From assembly GCA_034769895.1 (NCBI GenBank), contig CM068371.1, positions 407,571,969 to 407,635,968 on the forward strand: 64,000 nucleotides of DNA, read 5' to 3'. This DNA is from Magicicada septendecula. Its lineage: Eukaryota; Arthropoda; Insecta; Hemiptera; Cicadidae. Of this stretch, positions 1-8,464 are shown in pieces; the stretch's first letter is position 1, and each line of letters begins with the position of its first letter. The notes beneath the pieces are model-generated. The model had not been told where the DNA came from. It saw only the letters and a list, made by a program, of their open reading frames with translations, and did not search any database. A program made the translations under genes and the position numbers.

Positions 1-416
1 CTTTGGTAGTAAAGTCGGGTCACAAGTTTAATCCTGTACAGGTGCATGTCCATGCACAGTTAAACATGCTGTTGGGACAGGTTGAGTTATGCACTGTCAT
101 GCCTATGAACATGTCGGTCTTTGGGCCAAAATTACTTTTAAAAGGGTTATAAGGTTCATGACACATTACTATTTTCAAAACTTAACAATATTTATCAATA
201 TATAAATTCTTCTAATTAATTATGATCACTGGGGTGTTCACTGTATTCTAAATTTTATTTCTCCCAGTCTAAGTGCCCAGTGTGGCAGCATTTTATAATA
301 GTATTAGGCACTTGGCCAAATTTTGAATTTATTATGTCCTGGGGACTACTGGTGTTGCATATATAATCAGATACACATGTAATGTGTTATGCACATATTA
401 AGAATTAAAACCTGAC

Positions 417-620
417 ATGGATTTTCATAAATTATTAATGATGTACCTCATGGGGTGGAAAAGGGTGTGGCAAGAGATATATGTTATAATTGTCCTGTAT
501 TGTGGAACATGTAGATGTATTGTATATTCGTGTGTGTATTTTGTGGGGTTCTATATGTATTGTACATTCGTGTGTATTTTTGGGGGGGTTAGATATAGGG
601 CTTATAAAAAGAAAATATAA
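417..620 (+). other. Short ORF over an imperfect ~38-bp duplication, probably non-coding
   Basis: A 67-codon ATG ORF lies just upstream of the TATA-like box. Its second half covers two imperfect copies of a ~38-bp GT-rich sequence (about 502-590). The same ORF occurs in units 3-6, but unit 2 has an extra G in the G run and changes frame. Reading-frame maintenance is therefore not enforced, and the Cys/Tyr-rich product matches nothing I know. It is best read as U3-like promoter DNA. Confidence 0.2.
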
Positions 621-639
621 AACATAGGGTTATATATAC

Positions 640-1030
640 ATTTAATTTCTGATGAAAATTCGGAAAGAGAGAATAAGGATTTCTCATGATTAATTTCAAA
701 AGAGTTTTGTTAAGGAGTATATAGATTCTATCTCTATTAATTTTTCATTAATATTTTTTTAAAGAGAATTGATTTATTTTAATTAACTTTAATAAGGAGT
801 ATGTAGATTTGTCTCTATTAATTTTTAATTAATATTTTTTTAAAGAGAATTAATTTATTTTAATTAACCTTGTCAAGAAGTATATAAATTTTATCTCAAT
901 TAAGTTTCAATTGATTTTTTTTTAGAGAATATAGAAAATAAATTTTGGATTTATTAATAATTTCAAGTAACTTTTTTTAAAGAGAATAAATCATTTTTAA
1001 TTAACAATTTTAAGGGGAAACTAGATTCTG
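640..1030 (+). repeat. Degenerate ~80-bp AT-rich minisatellite inside the unit
   Basis: Three to four imperfect tandem copies of about 80 bp are visible. Each has the order AAGGAGTATRTAGAT, TCTCTATTAATTTTT, TTTTTTTAAAGAGAATT, TTATTTTAATTAAC; the last copies are worn. It is present at the same offset in all six units. It sits between the TATA-like box and the poly(A) hairpin, so in an LTR reading it would lie in the R region. Confidence 0.8.
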
Positions 1031-1165
1031 AATGTTATATTTATTGTTTTGTAGGTAACAGAAAGGAGATAGAATAATAAAAGGATTTTATTGATTGTTA
1101 ATTTTGTGAGTTTTAATTGCAAGTCCCGTCGTCTCACTGGATCCAGCGCATTTTTGGCTTCTCTA

Positions 1166-1296
1166 GGCTTTGGTCTAGTTTTAATTATCTTCTGGCCCCT
1201 CTTTAAAAAAAAATAAAATAAAATAAAAAATAATTTTTTTTTACCAGTCTAAGTTAAAGAGGGGCCACAAGATAATTAAAACCAAAACCAAAGCCC
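1166..1296 (+). promoter_or_regulatory. Long hairpin with AATAAA signals, just before the PBS (unit 1)
   Basis: The left arm (1166-1206) pairs with the right arm (1254-1296). The core is TTTTAATTATCTTSTGGCC and continues through CCTCTTTAA, about 30 contiguous pairs plus an imperfect outer part (GGCTTTGG/CCAAAGCC). In unit 1 a G-to-C change breaks one pair. The loop is A-rich then T-rich and carries overlapping AATAAA signals from 1212. A poly(A) signal in a hairpin just ahead of a PBS fits the end of R and U5 of an LTR. A role in poly(A) choice is inference. Confidence 0.7.
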
Positions 1297-1299
1297 ATT

Positions 1300-1311
1300 T
1301 CGTAGCAGAGC
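1300..1311 (+). other. Primer-binding site for initiator tRNA-Met (unit 1, mutated)
   Basis: The site reads TCGTAGCAGAGC. Units 2-6 have TGGTAGCAGAGC, the exact complement of the last 12 nt of an insect initiator tRNA-Met including CCA. The following GTGGTT keeps part of the next match (GGTT). It starts 3 nt after the hairpin arm, where an LTR would end in CCCA. The C at the second position breaks pairing with the CCA end, so this copy should prime poorly. Confidence 0.75.
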
Positions 1312-1521
1312 GTGGTTGACATTAGGGTCAACCCTTGGGTCCTTTGGGGGTGACGGGGTTTGCAAACTCAGGAAAACATTCTTGGGGTTCAAATGGAACT
1401 TAGAAGAATCTCTGAAAGGCCCTATATCTAAAAGTGACTATGTTTGTTAGGTTTAAGGTTTTGTGTATAATATATATCTATGTACTTGCCCGCCTGTTGG
1501 ATAGTTAAACGGTAGGTTGCC

Positions 1522-1803
1522 ACGTGGTGTGAAATTTTAAAGGGGGACATTCCTTTGGAAACGCGAATTATCGCAGATCTGTGCCTAGGTGGAGATGGTT
1601 TGCGTACTACCTTGCCCATAATAGGGGAGGTGTATAATTTATGCGGTATGGCCCGATCGGCAGTCGGTCTCCTCCGACATACGGGAGCCGAAGTTATTAG
1701 AAATATTTTTGAGAATTGTCGTTGGTCGGTGATTTTGTCGTGTTGTGTGTTAGTGTGTGTGTCGCGTTCCTTAATGTGTAGTGTTGTTGAGAGAGCAGTT
1801 CAG
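1522..1803 (+). CDS. Leader ORF / candidate first coding exon of Gag (unit 1, ACG in place of ATG)
   Basis: Ninety-four open codons run from a position that is ATG in units 3, 4 and 6 but ACG here, up to a perfect CAG|GTAAGT donor at 1803/1804. A TAG at 1513 closes the frame upstream. A second in-frame ATG at 1648 (context GGTATGG) lies in every unit and could start a shorter 52-residue exon. The product is Cys-rich and hydrophobic towards its end; I recognise no domain. Removal of 1804-1994 would fuse it in frame to the Gag-like ORF. Without splicing it reads on to a stop at 1864-1866. Confidence 0.45.
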
Positions 1804-1994
1804 GTAAGTGGGCTGGGTCCTCGCAACGGTAGGGGGACCTGCAGTCTGCTCGAAGGAAGAGTTTAGTACTCGAGTTTTTCTGATTGCTGTGTTATTATTG
1901 TCATTATTTTGTAGGTGTTAGGTGTTTTGTGGGAGTTATGTTTTGTTGATTGTGTGTTGTGAATTGTGCAATTCTGGCGGCGGTATGCTTTCAG
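1804..1994 (+). other. Candidate 191-nt intron joining leader ORF to Gag
   Basis: The donor is CAG|GTAAGT, a full match to the consensus. The acceptor is TGCTTTCAG|AAA at 1994. Both exons are in phase 0 at this junction, so the fusion is in frame. Equivalent introns, all 191 nt, lie at 8274-8464, 14745-14935, 21209-21399, 27669-27859 and 34136-34326. A second acceptor, TTTTGTAG at 1914, has a better pyrimidine run, but it leads into a frame that stops at 1960-1962 and does not reach Gag. No transcript evidence is available here. Confidence 0.45.
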
Positions 1995-3794
1995 AAATTG
2001 CCCCACCCCCTTTCAGGAGTTCTCCAGAAACTTTCGGTGGTAGATGGAATAGATGAGGATGGGTTGCTGGTTTTCTTGGACCTTGTCCTGCAGTTGGCAG
2101 ATTTTCCGGGTGTGTCCGATGGGGAGGTCTTGTCCCTTATATACCCGTATTGCCAGGGTTCATTGGCAGGGTTGGTCACCAACACTCTGCGTCGGGGCGG
2201 CAGTGTCGACGCTTTTCATGGGGAAGTGTTGGATTACTTCATACCACATCGACGACGTTCCCAGCTTAAGTTAGATTCATTCTATCGCCTACAGGCCAAC
2301 GGAGAGCCGTTGGGGGACTTCGTGCAGGACATACGGAAAGCTGCCCGGGTATTAAGATTAGGGTTGCCCGAGACGGAAGTAATACAAGCAATTCTGGAAG
2401 GACTGAATCCCCAAGAGAGATCGCGTTTGATATTCGCAGAACGTCCACGTTGTTTCGCGGATCTGTACCGGTTGTGTGTGGTTTCTAAGACTGTCCGAGC
2501 AGGGGACGAGTTCCGGGGAAGAGCGGCTACGGATGTCCAACCCTCCAGTGGGTTGTTAGAAAGAGCTAAAAAGGACAAACATGGCGGTTGGAGAAAAACA
2601 CAAGAGACGGTCAGAAAAACTGAATATTCCGGAAGTAATGGAGGCTACAGGGGGGTGACAAGTGAGAAGACGGTAGCAACGGTTACAGCAGAGAAAAGAA
2701 ATAAGTATGAAATTAACAGGGAAAGAAGAAGTTATATTGGTAAAGCAACATCGGCAAGTAGGGAGCCTGTAGCAAGGCGTTATTCCTATCGGGAGAAAAA
2801 AGAAACTTTGAAGCTTCCAGAGGAAGTCCCAGTGCCTAATAGAGGAGTGGATGAAGAAGGTGAGGAGAAACAAGAAAAGCGAAGTAACTTCTGTGGATCA
2901 ATACAAGACGACAAGAACACGTCTGTTGAGATTGAATTACAGGACTCAGAGAGGACGTCATGGTTGAATCCAGATGCCGCAGAATTTGTTCCGGTATCTC
3001 CATCTCAGTTCATGGCGGATCCAGATCCGGTAACAGCATCATCGCCTACGCCGGGAGATGAGAAGTCACTTGATGGTGGCGCTTTACCATCGTCAGTAGA
3101 AATTAATTTAGACAGTGCACATGGACCTGGACAGCTGGATTCCAGGTTGGGAAATGTTGAGGAAGTTGTAGTTGCTGAGAGTGGTGAAGAAGAGGAATCG
3201 AAGGAAGAGGCAGAAGAGCGGTCTGCACATGCTACGCAGGGGAGTATAAGTGTAAGTGTTAGGGAGGCTGCAAGTGTTTCTGAGGTTGCGGATGGACAAG
3301 GGGATGTCCAGGCTGCAAGTGTGGTAGAAGTAGATGAGGTAGAAGTTGAGGAGAAACTGGGTGGCAGCGTTGTGGAGTGTGGGAGTGAGAATGATGTAGT
3401 GTGTGAAGATGTGCAGACGCTTTCTGTAAGTAGTGTTGAGGATTCCGAGGAATGGAAAGAAGTTTCATGCGGACCAGGTGAGCAACTAGAGGATGAAGAT
3501 ATGCAGTGTCGTGATGGTGATTTGGATTATGTAGAGGAGCAAAAGGAAGAGGTGGAAGAAATAGAACCAGGGGACGAAGAAGGGGAAATTGTAGAAGAGA
3601 AGAAGGTAGAAGCAGATGAGTTAGAGGTTGAGGATAATCCAAATCGGGGTAAAAGTAGTCAGGTAAGTTGCCTTGATTCTAATTCAGGAGAAACAAATCA
3701 GAACAGCTCAACACGAGATAGTTTCTCAGAGAGTGGTGTCCAAAAGGAACGAGTACCTACAGTTCGTTATAAAAAGGTGAGAAGAAGTGGTTAA
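1995..3794 (+). CDS. Gag-like protein, longest version (unit 1)
   Basis: The frame is open from 1950 (after a TGA at 1947) to TAA at 3792, giving 599 codons from the candidate acceptor. Residues ~1-195 look like an LTR-retrotransposon capsid: helical and Met-free, with a GDFVQDIRKAARVLRLGL helix followed by an LxGLxPQERSRLIF turn, as in Retrotrans_gag proteins. Residues ~200-290 are rich in Arg, Lys, Ser and Tyr and could bind RNA; there is no CCHC knuckle. Residues ~300-570 are Glu/Asp-rich and probably disordered. Only this unit keeps CGA instead of TGA and so ends in a basic tail (KKVRRSG). The first in-frame Met is at 3012, so an upstream exon or non-AUG start is needed. A capsid-forming role is inferred from the domain alone. 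Confidence 0.7.
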   Translation, partial: KLPHPLSGVLQKLSVVDGIDEDGLLVFLDLVLQLADFPGVSDGEVLSLIYPYCQGSLAGLVTNTLRRGGSVDAFHGEVLDYFIPHRRRSQLKLDSFYRLQANGEPLGDFVQDIRKAARVLRLGLPETEVIQAILEGLNPQERSRLIFAERPRCFADLYRLCVVSKTVRAGDEFRGRAATDVQPSSGLLERAKKDKHGGWRKTQETVRKTEYSGSNGGYRGVTSEKTVATVTAEKRNKYEINRERRSYIGKATSASREPVARRYSYREKKETLKLPEEVPVPNRGVDEEGEEKQEKRSNFCGSIQDDKNTSVEIELQDSERTSWLNPDAAEFVPVSPSQFMADPDPVTASSPTPGDEKSLDGGALPSSVEINLDSAHGPGQLDSRLGNVEEVVVAESGEEEESKEEAEERSAHATQGSISVSVREAASVSEVADGQGDVQAASVVEVDEVEVEEKLGGSVVECGSENDVVCEDVQTLSVSSVEDSEEWKEVSCGPGEQLEDEDMQCRDGDLDYVEEQKEEVEEIEPGDEEGEIVEEKKVEADELEVEDNPNRGKSSQVSCLDSNSGETNQNSSTRDSFSESGVQKERVPTVRYKKVRRSG

Positions 3795-3994
3795 CGGGTA
3801 GCGGGTAGATGTTCCCCACAGTCCCAGTGGTGTTCGTCTACTTCAGGGTTGCGCCCCTGCCTCCGCGAGCCTTGGTTTTCTCCACCCATCCTTATTCTCG
3901 GAGGGAACCATGTTCTTTACCTTAGTCCTAGCTATTGACCTTTCAATGATCCTTGCCCTTTTCATCTTCCCAATTTTCCTACCCCTCCCCTTAG
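3663..3994 (+). other. Second candidate intron, from the Gag 3' end to a pyrimidine-rich acceptor
   Basis: CAG|GTAAGT occurs again inside the end of Gag (donor 3662/3663; AAG|GTAAGT in unit 5). A strong acceptor follows: a run of about 35 mostly C/T bases ending in CTTAG at 3994. In units 2-6 this donor lies before the TGA stop, so splicing would replace the C-terminus. Both sites are kept in all units. Use in vivo is not shown. Confidence 0.35.
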
Positions 3995-4008
3995 AAAACA
4001 AAATTTAA
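3910..4008 (+). CDS. Small hydrophobic ORF after Gag (32 codons, unit 1)
   Basis: The ATG lies in a favourable context (GGGAACCATG). The product is one hydrophobic stretch (FTLVLAIDLSMILALFIFP, then IFLPLPLEN) that could span a membrane once. Units 2-6 encode a 33-residue version (MS.. instead of MF.., ending ..NKIK). The same bases form the polypyrimidine tract of the acceptor at 3994. Pyrimidine-rich codons give Leu, Phe, Ile and Pro automatically, so a chance ORF is quite possible. Confidence 0.25.
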   Translation: MFFTLVLAIDLSMILALFIFPIFLPLPLENKI

Positions 4009-4524
4009 AAAAAACAAATAAAAATTAGAAAGGAAAGACAAAACAAAAATTAGAAAAGGAAAAAAGAAAAATATCAGAAAGCAGTTAGAAAAGAAATTAG
4101 TTGGAAGAGTTGTGACTAGGATGGTGTAGTGAGGTTAGGGTTAGATTGTGGTTTGTCGTTTTATGATGGAGTGTGATAGCGTGGTGTTGTTTTCATTTTC
4201 TTTGTTGTAGTTTATTGCTGATTATTGTAGGGTCGGGGCCATGCCGCTTTCCCCGGTTGATTTCCCTGGTAGGTTATTTTTGGATTAAGTGTGGGTTGTT
4301 AGATGATGCCGTACTGAAGTAAACCCCTCCTTGCTAGTTATGCAGTATTTAATGAGTAAAAGAAAGGGATGATGTTGGCGTGCCCTCTATGCGGTTTTCT
4401 CTGTCTGGCTAAGCGGGGTCCGTCCGCCCTAGTGTAGGGATGTGGGCCAGCCATATGGCAAGGATGGAGATGCCTTGTTGGTGCATGTGGCTGGTCGGTC
4501 CGAGAGGTGGACGAGAGGTAGTAT

Positions 4525-5070
4525 GGTCACTCACATACCAAGGTGTGTGATACCTTGTTTGGTCTTCGGACGAGTATGTGAGTGGGACCAGTAGAAGTAG
4601 ATGGTGGTCACCAGAGAGTGTGACGTGTTGGGGCGGTCCCGTGGGGTTGGCATGGCGGAGAGGGTCGCGTGGGGATGATCATGGTTGAGAGTTTTTCGGT
4701 CCTCAGAAAGGGGAGGGATAGAAGTTGTCCTGAGTAGGTATCGGTCTTTGGGTCTCAGTTTGGGAGGCCTTGGGAGGTCAGAACTCAGACGGTGCACTTG
4801 ATTCGGGTCTTTCGTCTTTTCTCCTTCTATCTCTTGTCGCTGTATGCTGACCCTGATCAAGTCAGCATGCAGTACCCGCACACATGCATACACACTACAC
4901 TTCTTCTTCTTTCCTCTTCCTTCGTTTTCACCCTGAGCCTCTGTTCTCCCGAGAGCGGTTAAGTTTCTGAGATTTCCCAAGACAGCCAAGAGGCTGTGAG
5001 TTAGCTTTGGGGCAACTATGTTGCCCTTTTGGGGTGAGGGTGTGGCGATTCTAAAAATTTATCGGCGCGT
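4525..5070 (+). other. Cluster of strong hairpins, candidate structured RNA (unit 1)
   Basis: At least five local inverted repeats are present. (1) 4525-4589: GGT-CACTCACATAC pairs with GTATGTGAGTG-GG-ACC, enclosing an AAGGT/ACCTT stem. (2) 4844-4868: ATGCTGAC/GTCAGCAT with a 9-nt loop. (3) 4982-4997: ACAGCC/GGCTGT. (4) 5010-5026: GGGCAAC/GTTGCCC with a 3-nt loop. (5) about 5045-5070: GCCGAT/ATCGGC, intact in units 2-6 but broken here. In units 2-6 the change in stem 1 gives a U.G pair and so keeps the stem. The region is GC-richer than its surroundings. It could be a packaging or export signal, or the body of a non-coding transcript. Confidence 0.5.
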
Positions 5071-5161
5071 GTTCGGTATTTGCTGTACTGTATTTAACGG
5101 TAGCAGCGGTTGAGATAAGTAATCTGCAACTGTTATACCATAAGAGCCGTGCTTGATTGGT

Positions 5162-5176
5162 GCTGCCCTCTAGCGT
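5162..5176 (-). promoter_or_regulatory. CTCF-like motif (one per unit)
   Basis: The minus strand reads ACGCTAGAGGGCAGC, matching the core YAGRKGGCRSY fully and the 15-bp CTCF consensus at about 13 positions. It is kept in all units (for example 11633-11647). It lies in a GC-richer stretch that ends in a GCG|GTAAGT donor-like site at 5342. A motif of this length can occur by chance; binding is not shown. Confidence 0.3.
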
Positions 5177-5341
5177 GAGCCACGGTTTACGAGGTCAGAA
5201 ACAGAACTACGTTTTCTGGAAAACTTATCTCTGGCCGACCGTCCACCTGTTAGCTTCGCTTGCGTATCTACTCCGGTAGAGAAGAACAAATTTGTTGCAC
5301 CATCTTCAATCTCTGGCAGGCTAAACGATAACAGATCTGCG

Positions 5342-6338
5342 GTAAGTTACGGCAATATTATTATATATATCTATTTAAAGTTTTACAAATGAAAAATTGT
5401 TTAATAAGGCCACATTAAGTTGATTCAGATAACCTTTTACACCACCACGTGTTGAGTTGTGCAATACATAATTTAAAGGTAATTTTTTGGTAATATAGTA
5501 ATACTATATTAAATTCACATGTCTTAACGAAGGCACCAAAATTGAGAAGAATGTAAATGCCAAAAGGTATTTGTTTAATTAGTATAGAAATGATTGTAGC
5601 CAAGTAACCTTTCAGACCGCGTGGCGAAATAGCCTATGCGTAAATTTTATTAAAAGTATAACAAGCCGAATAATTAGCTAATCAAAATTGAATTATGTTA
5701 ACCCACATGGGTAAAGTTTATTAATATGAAATTTAACAGAACTAAATGTTTTCAAATAGGGCCTGTTGGCCATATAACCTTGTCAAGTGTGTCAAATATC
5801 ATTTTTTAATTAGCCCTAAAGCTATGTTAATTTTATATATGGGTTTTGGTGTGTGTGAAGTTTCTGGGGGAATTTGTTTTGTGAACTCTAGCTGATAATA
5901 TGTTGTATGATCAGGGTCCCTCGCTGAAGAAAGGGGAACCAGCTCTACCCTGAACTTGTAACATCCAGATTCTCTCTCTCAACTTCATCTGCCGGAGGAG
6001 AATAGCGAAGACTAACACAAACACCCTATCATGAAAGCCAGATGATCACCACTTCACAACCATGGAAAAAATAAGGTGAACTCAATCCATGTTATATATA
6101 TTCTTTACACATTGTGATGTAACTCACTAGAGCCAGTGGACATTCAATCACTCAACAACATGACTTTAAGTTTTAAACATTTTAATTGGGTCCCCGATTA
6201 ACGGGACAGAATAGTGCGTGAACTGGGAGGGGAATCTTTTGTAAATTTTATTAATTTGTTGTATAATCTGTGAGCTCAGGGGCTGACATGCATCTGTGGC
6301 TGCTCACCATTCAAACGTGCAATCCTTCTTATTTTCAG
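5342..6338 (+). other. Third candidate intron or spacer of the unit
   Basis: A GTAAGT donor-like site (CTGCG|GTAAGT) opens an AT-rich gene-free stretch. A good acceptor, CTTCTTATTTTCAG, follows at 6338. I see no ORF or known motif between them apart from a CAGGGT/ACCCTG inverted repeat near 5912-5952. With the sites at 1804 and 3663 this makes three donor/acceptor pairs per unit. Confidence 0.3.
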
Positions 6339-7636
6339 TATAAGGGTTTCATTACTGCTACTAATTCATTCAATCAACTTGTAATTTCTCTGTTTCAATT
6401 TAGTGTTCATTTTATATATTAATTTCTCATTTTTAAATTCAGTTTGGATTATATAGGGATAGAAGTTTCTTTGGTAGTAAAGTCGGGTCACAAGTTTAAT
6501 CCTGTACAGGTGCATGTCCATGCAGAGTTAAACATGCTGTTGGGACAGGTTGAGTTATGCACTGTCATGCCTATGAACATGTCGGTCTTTGGGCCAAAAT
6601 TACTTTTAAAAGGGTTATAAGGTTCATGACACATTACTATTTTCAAAACTTAACAATATTTATCAATATATAAATTCTTCTAATTAATTATGATCACTGG
6701 GGTGTTCACTGTATTCTAAATTTTATTTCTCCCAGTCTAAGTGCCCAGTGTGGCAGCATTTTATAATAGCATTAGGCACTTGGCCAAATTTTGAATTTAT
6801 TATGTCCTGGGGACTACTGGTGTTGCATATATAATCAGATACACATGTAATGTGTTATGCACATATTAAGAATTAAAACCTGACATGGATTTTCATAAAT
6901 TATTAATGATGTACCTCATGGGGTGGAAAAGGGTGTGGCAAGAGATATATGTTATAATTGTCCTGTATTGTGGAACATGTAGATGTATTGTATATTCGTG
7001 TGTGTATTTTGTGGGGTTCTATATGTATTGTACATTCGTGTGTATTTTTGGGGGGGGGTTAGATATAGGGCTTATAAAAAGAAAATATAAAACATAGGGT
7101 TATATATACATTTAATTTCTGATGAAAATTCGGAAAGAGAGAATAAGGATTTCTCATAATTAATTTCAAAAGAGTTTTGTTAAGGAGTATATAGATTGTA
7201 TCTCTATTAATTTTTCATTAAAATTTTTTTAAAGAGAATTGATTTATTTTAATTAACTTTAATAAGGAGTATGTAGATTTGTCTCTATTAATTTTTAATT
7301 AATATTTTTTTAAAGAGAATTAATTTATTTTAATTAACCTTGTCAAGAAGTATATAAATTTTATCTCAATTAAGTTTCAATTGATTTTTTTTTAGAGAAT
7401 ATAGAAAATAAATTTTGGATTTATTAATAATTTCAAGTAACTTTTTTTAAAGAGAATAAATCATTTTTAATTAACAATTTTAAGGGGAAACTAGATTCTG
7501 AATGTTATATTTATTGATTTTGTAGGTAACAGAAAGGAGATAGAATAATAAAAGGATTTTATTGATTGTTAATTTTGTGAGTTTTAATTGCAAGTCCCGT
7601 CGTCTCACTGGATCCAGCGCATTTTTGGCTTCTCTA

Positions 7637-7782
7637 GGCTTTGGTCTAGTTTTAATTATCTTGTGGCCCCTCTTTAAAAAAAAAATAAAATAAAAAAAAA
7701 ATAATTTTTTTTTACCAGTCTAAGTTAAAGAGGGGCCACAAGATAATTAAAACCAAAACCAAAGCCCATTTGGTAGCAGAGC
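7637..7782 (+). promoter_or_regulatory. Poly(A)-signal hairpin (7637-7767) and PBS (7771-7782), unit 2
   Basis: The hairpin core is fully paired here (TTGTGG in the left arm restores the pair lost in unit 1). The PBS is the intact TGGTAGCAGAGC. Confidence 0.7.
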
Positions 7783-7991
7783 GTGGTTGACATTAGGGTC
7801 AACCCTTGGGTCCTTTGGGGGTGACGGGGCTTGCAAACTCAGGAAACATTCTTGGGGTTCAAATGGAACTTAGAAGAATCTCTGAAAGGCCCTATATCTA
7901 AAAGTGACTATGTTTGTTAGGTTTAAGGTTTTGTGTATAATATATATCTATGTACTTGCCCGCCTGTTGGATAGTTAAACGGTAGGTTGCC

Positions 7992-8273
7992 ACGTGGTGT
8001 GAAATTTTAAAGGGGGACATTCCTTTGGAAACGCGAATTATTGCAGATCTGTGCCTAGGTGGAGATGGTTTGCGTATTACCTTGCCCATAATAGGGGACG
8101 TGTATAATTTATGCGGTATGGCCCGATCGGCAGTCGGTCTCCTCCGACATACGGGAGCCGAAGTTATTAGAAATATTTTTGAGAATTGTCGTTGGTCGGT
8201 GATTTTGTCGTGTTGTGTGTTAGTGTGTGTGTCGCGTTCCTTAATGTGTAGTGTTGTTGAGAGAGCAGTTCAG
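7992..8273 (+). CDS. Leader ORF / candidate first Gag exon, unit 2 (ACG)
   Basis: It has 94 codons, ACG instead of ATG, and a donor at 8273/8274. It has Asp where units 1, 3, 4 and 6 have Glu (IIGDVYN), the same as unit 5. Starting it needs the internal ATG at 8118 or a non-AUG start. Confidence 0.4.
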
Positions 8274-8464
8274 GTAAGTGGGCTGGGTCCTCGCAACGGT
8301 AGGGGGACCCGCAATCTGCTCGAAGGAAGAGTTTAGTACTCGAGTTTTTCTGATTGCTGTGTTATTATTGTCATTATTTTGTAGGTGTTAGGTGTTCTGT
8401 GGGAGTTATGTTTTGTTGATTGTGTGTTGTGAATTGTGCAATTCTGGCGGCGGTATGCTTTCAG

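Larger units (their letters stand above)
1..6468 (+). repeat. Tandem unit 1 of the 6.47-kb array (non-autonomous LTR-like element)
   Basis: The unit start is arbitrary and is set where the window opens. Unit lengths are 6468, 6472, 6466, 6461, 6467 and 6466 bp. Layout: TATA-like TATAAAA at 603-609, degenerate ~80-bp minisatellite at about 640-1030, hairpin with poly(A) signals at 1166-1296, PBS at 1300, leader ORF at 1522-1803, Gag-like ORF at 1995-3794, small hydrophobic ORF at 3910, hairpin cluster at 4525-5070, splice-like donor at 5342 and acceptor at 6338. Private differences from the other units: a C in the PBS (TCG for TGG), one broken pair in the hairpin, and CGA where units 2-6 have a TGA stop near the end of Gag. 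The order TATA, poly(A), PBS, gag suggests one LTR plus one internal region per unit, but I could not fix the LTR 5' boundary. Confidence 0.95.

Noticed and set aside
645..675. CTGATGA ... GGAAAG, resembling a hammerhead core, in every unit
   Set aside because: No stem II can form between the two core parts and no stem I or NUH site fits.
3259..3642. 127-codon minus-strand ORF opposite the acidic Gag tail (rich in Pro, Leu, His)
   Set aside because: It is the complement of Glu/Asp/Val codons, a composition shadow of Gag.
4531..4989. 152-codon minus-strand ORF kept open in all six units (also at 11002, 17467, 23930, 30397, 36865)
   Set aside because: It begins at TTG, overlaps the hairpin cluster, has no recognisable domain, and its openness is explained by the recent origin of the copies.
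5912..5952. AAGAAAGGGGAA in the unit tail as the polypurine tract of the array element
   Set aside because: It is not followed by a TG that would pair with an LTR end before the PBS; GGGAGGGGAA near 6225 has the same problem, so the PPT is left unassigned.
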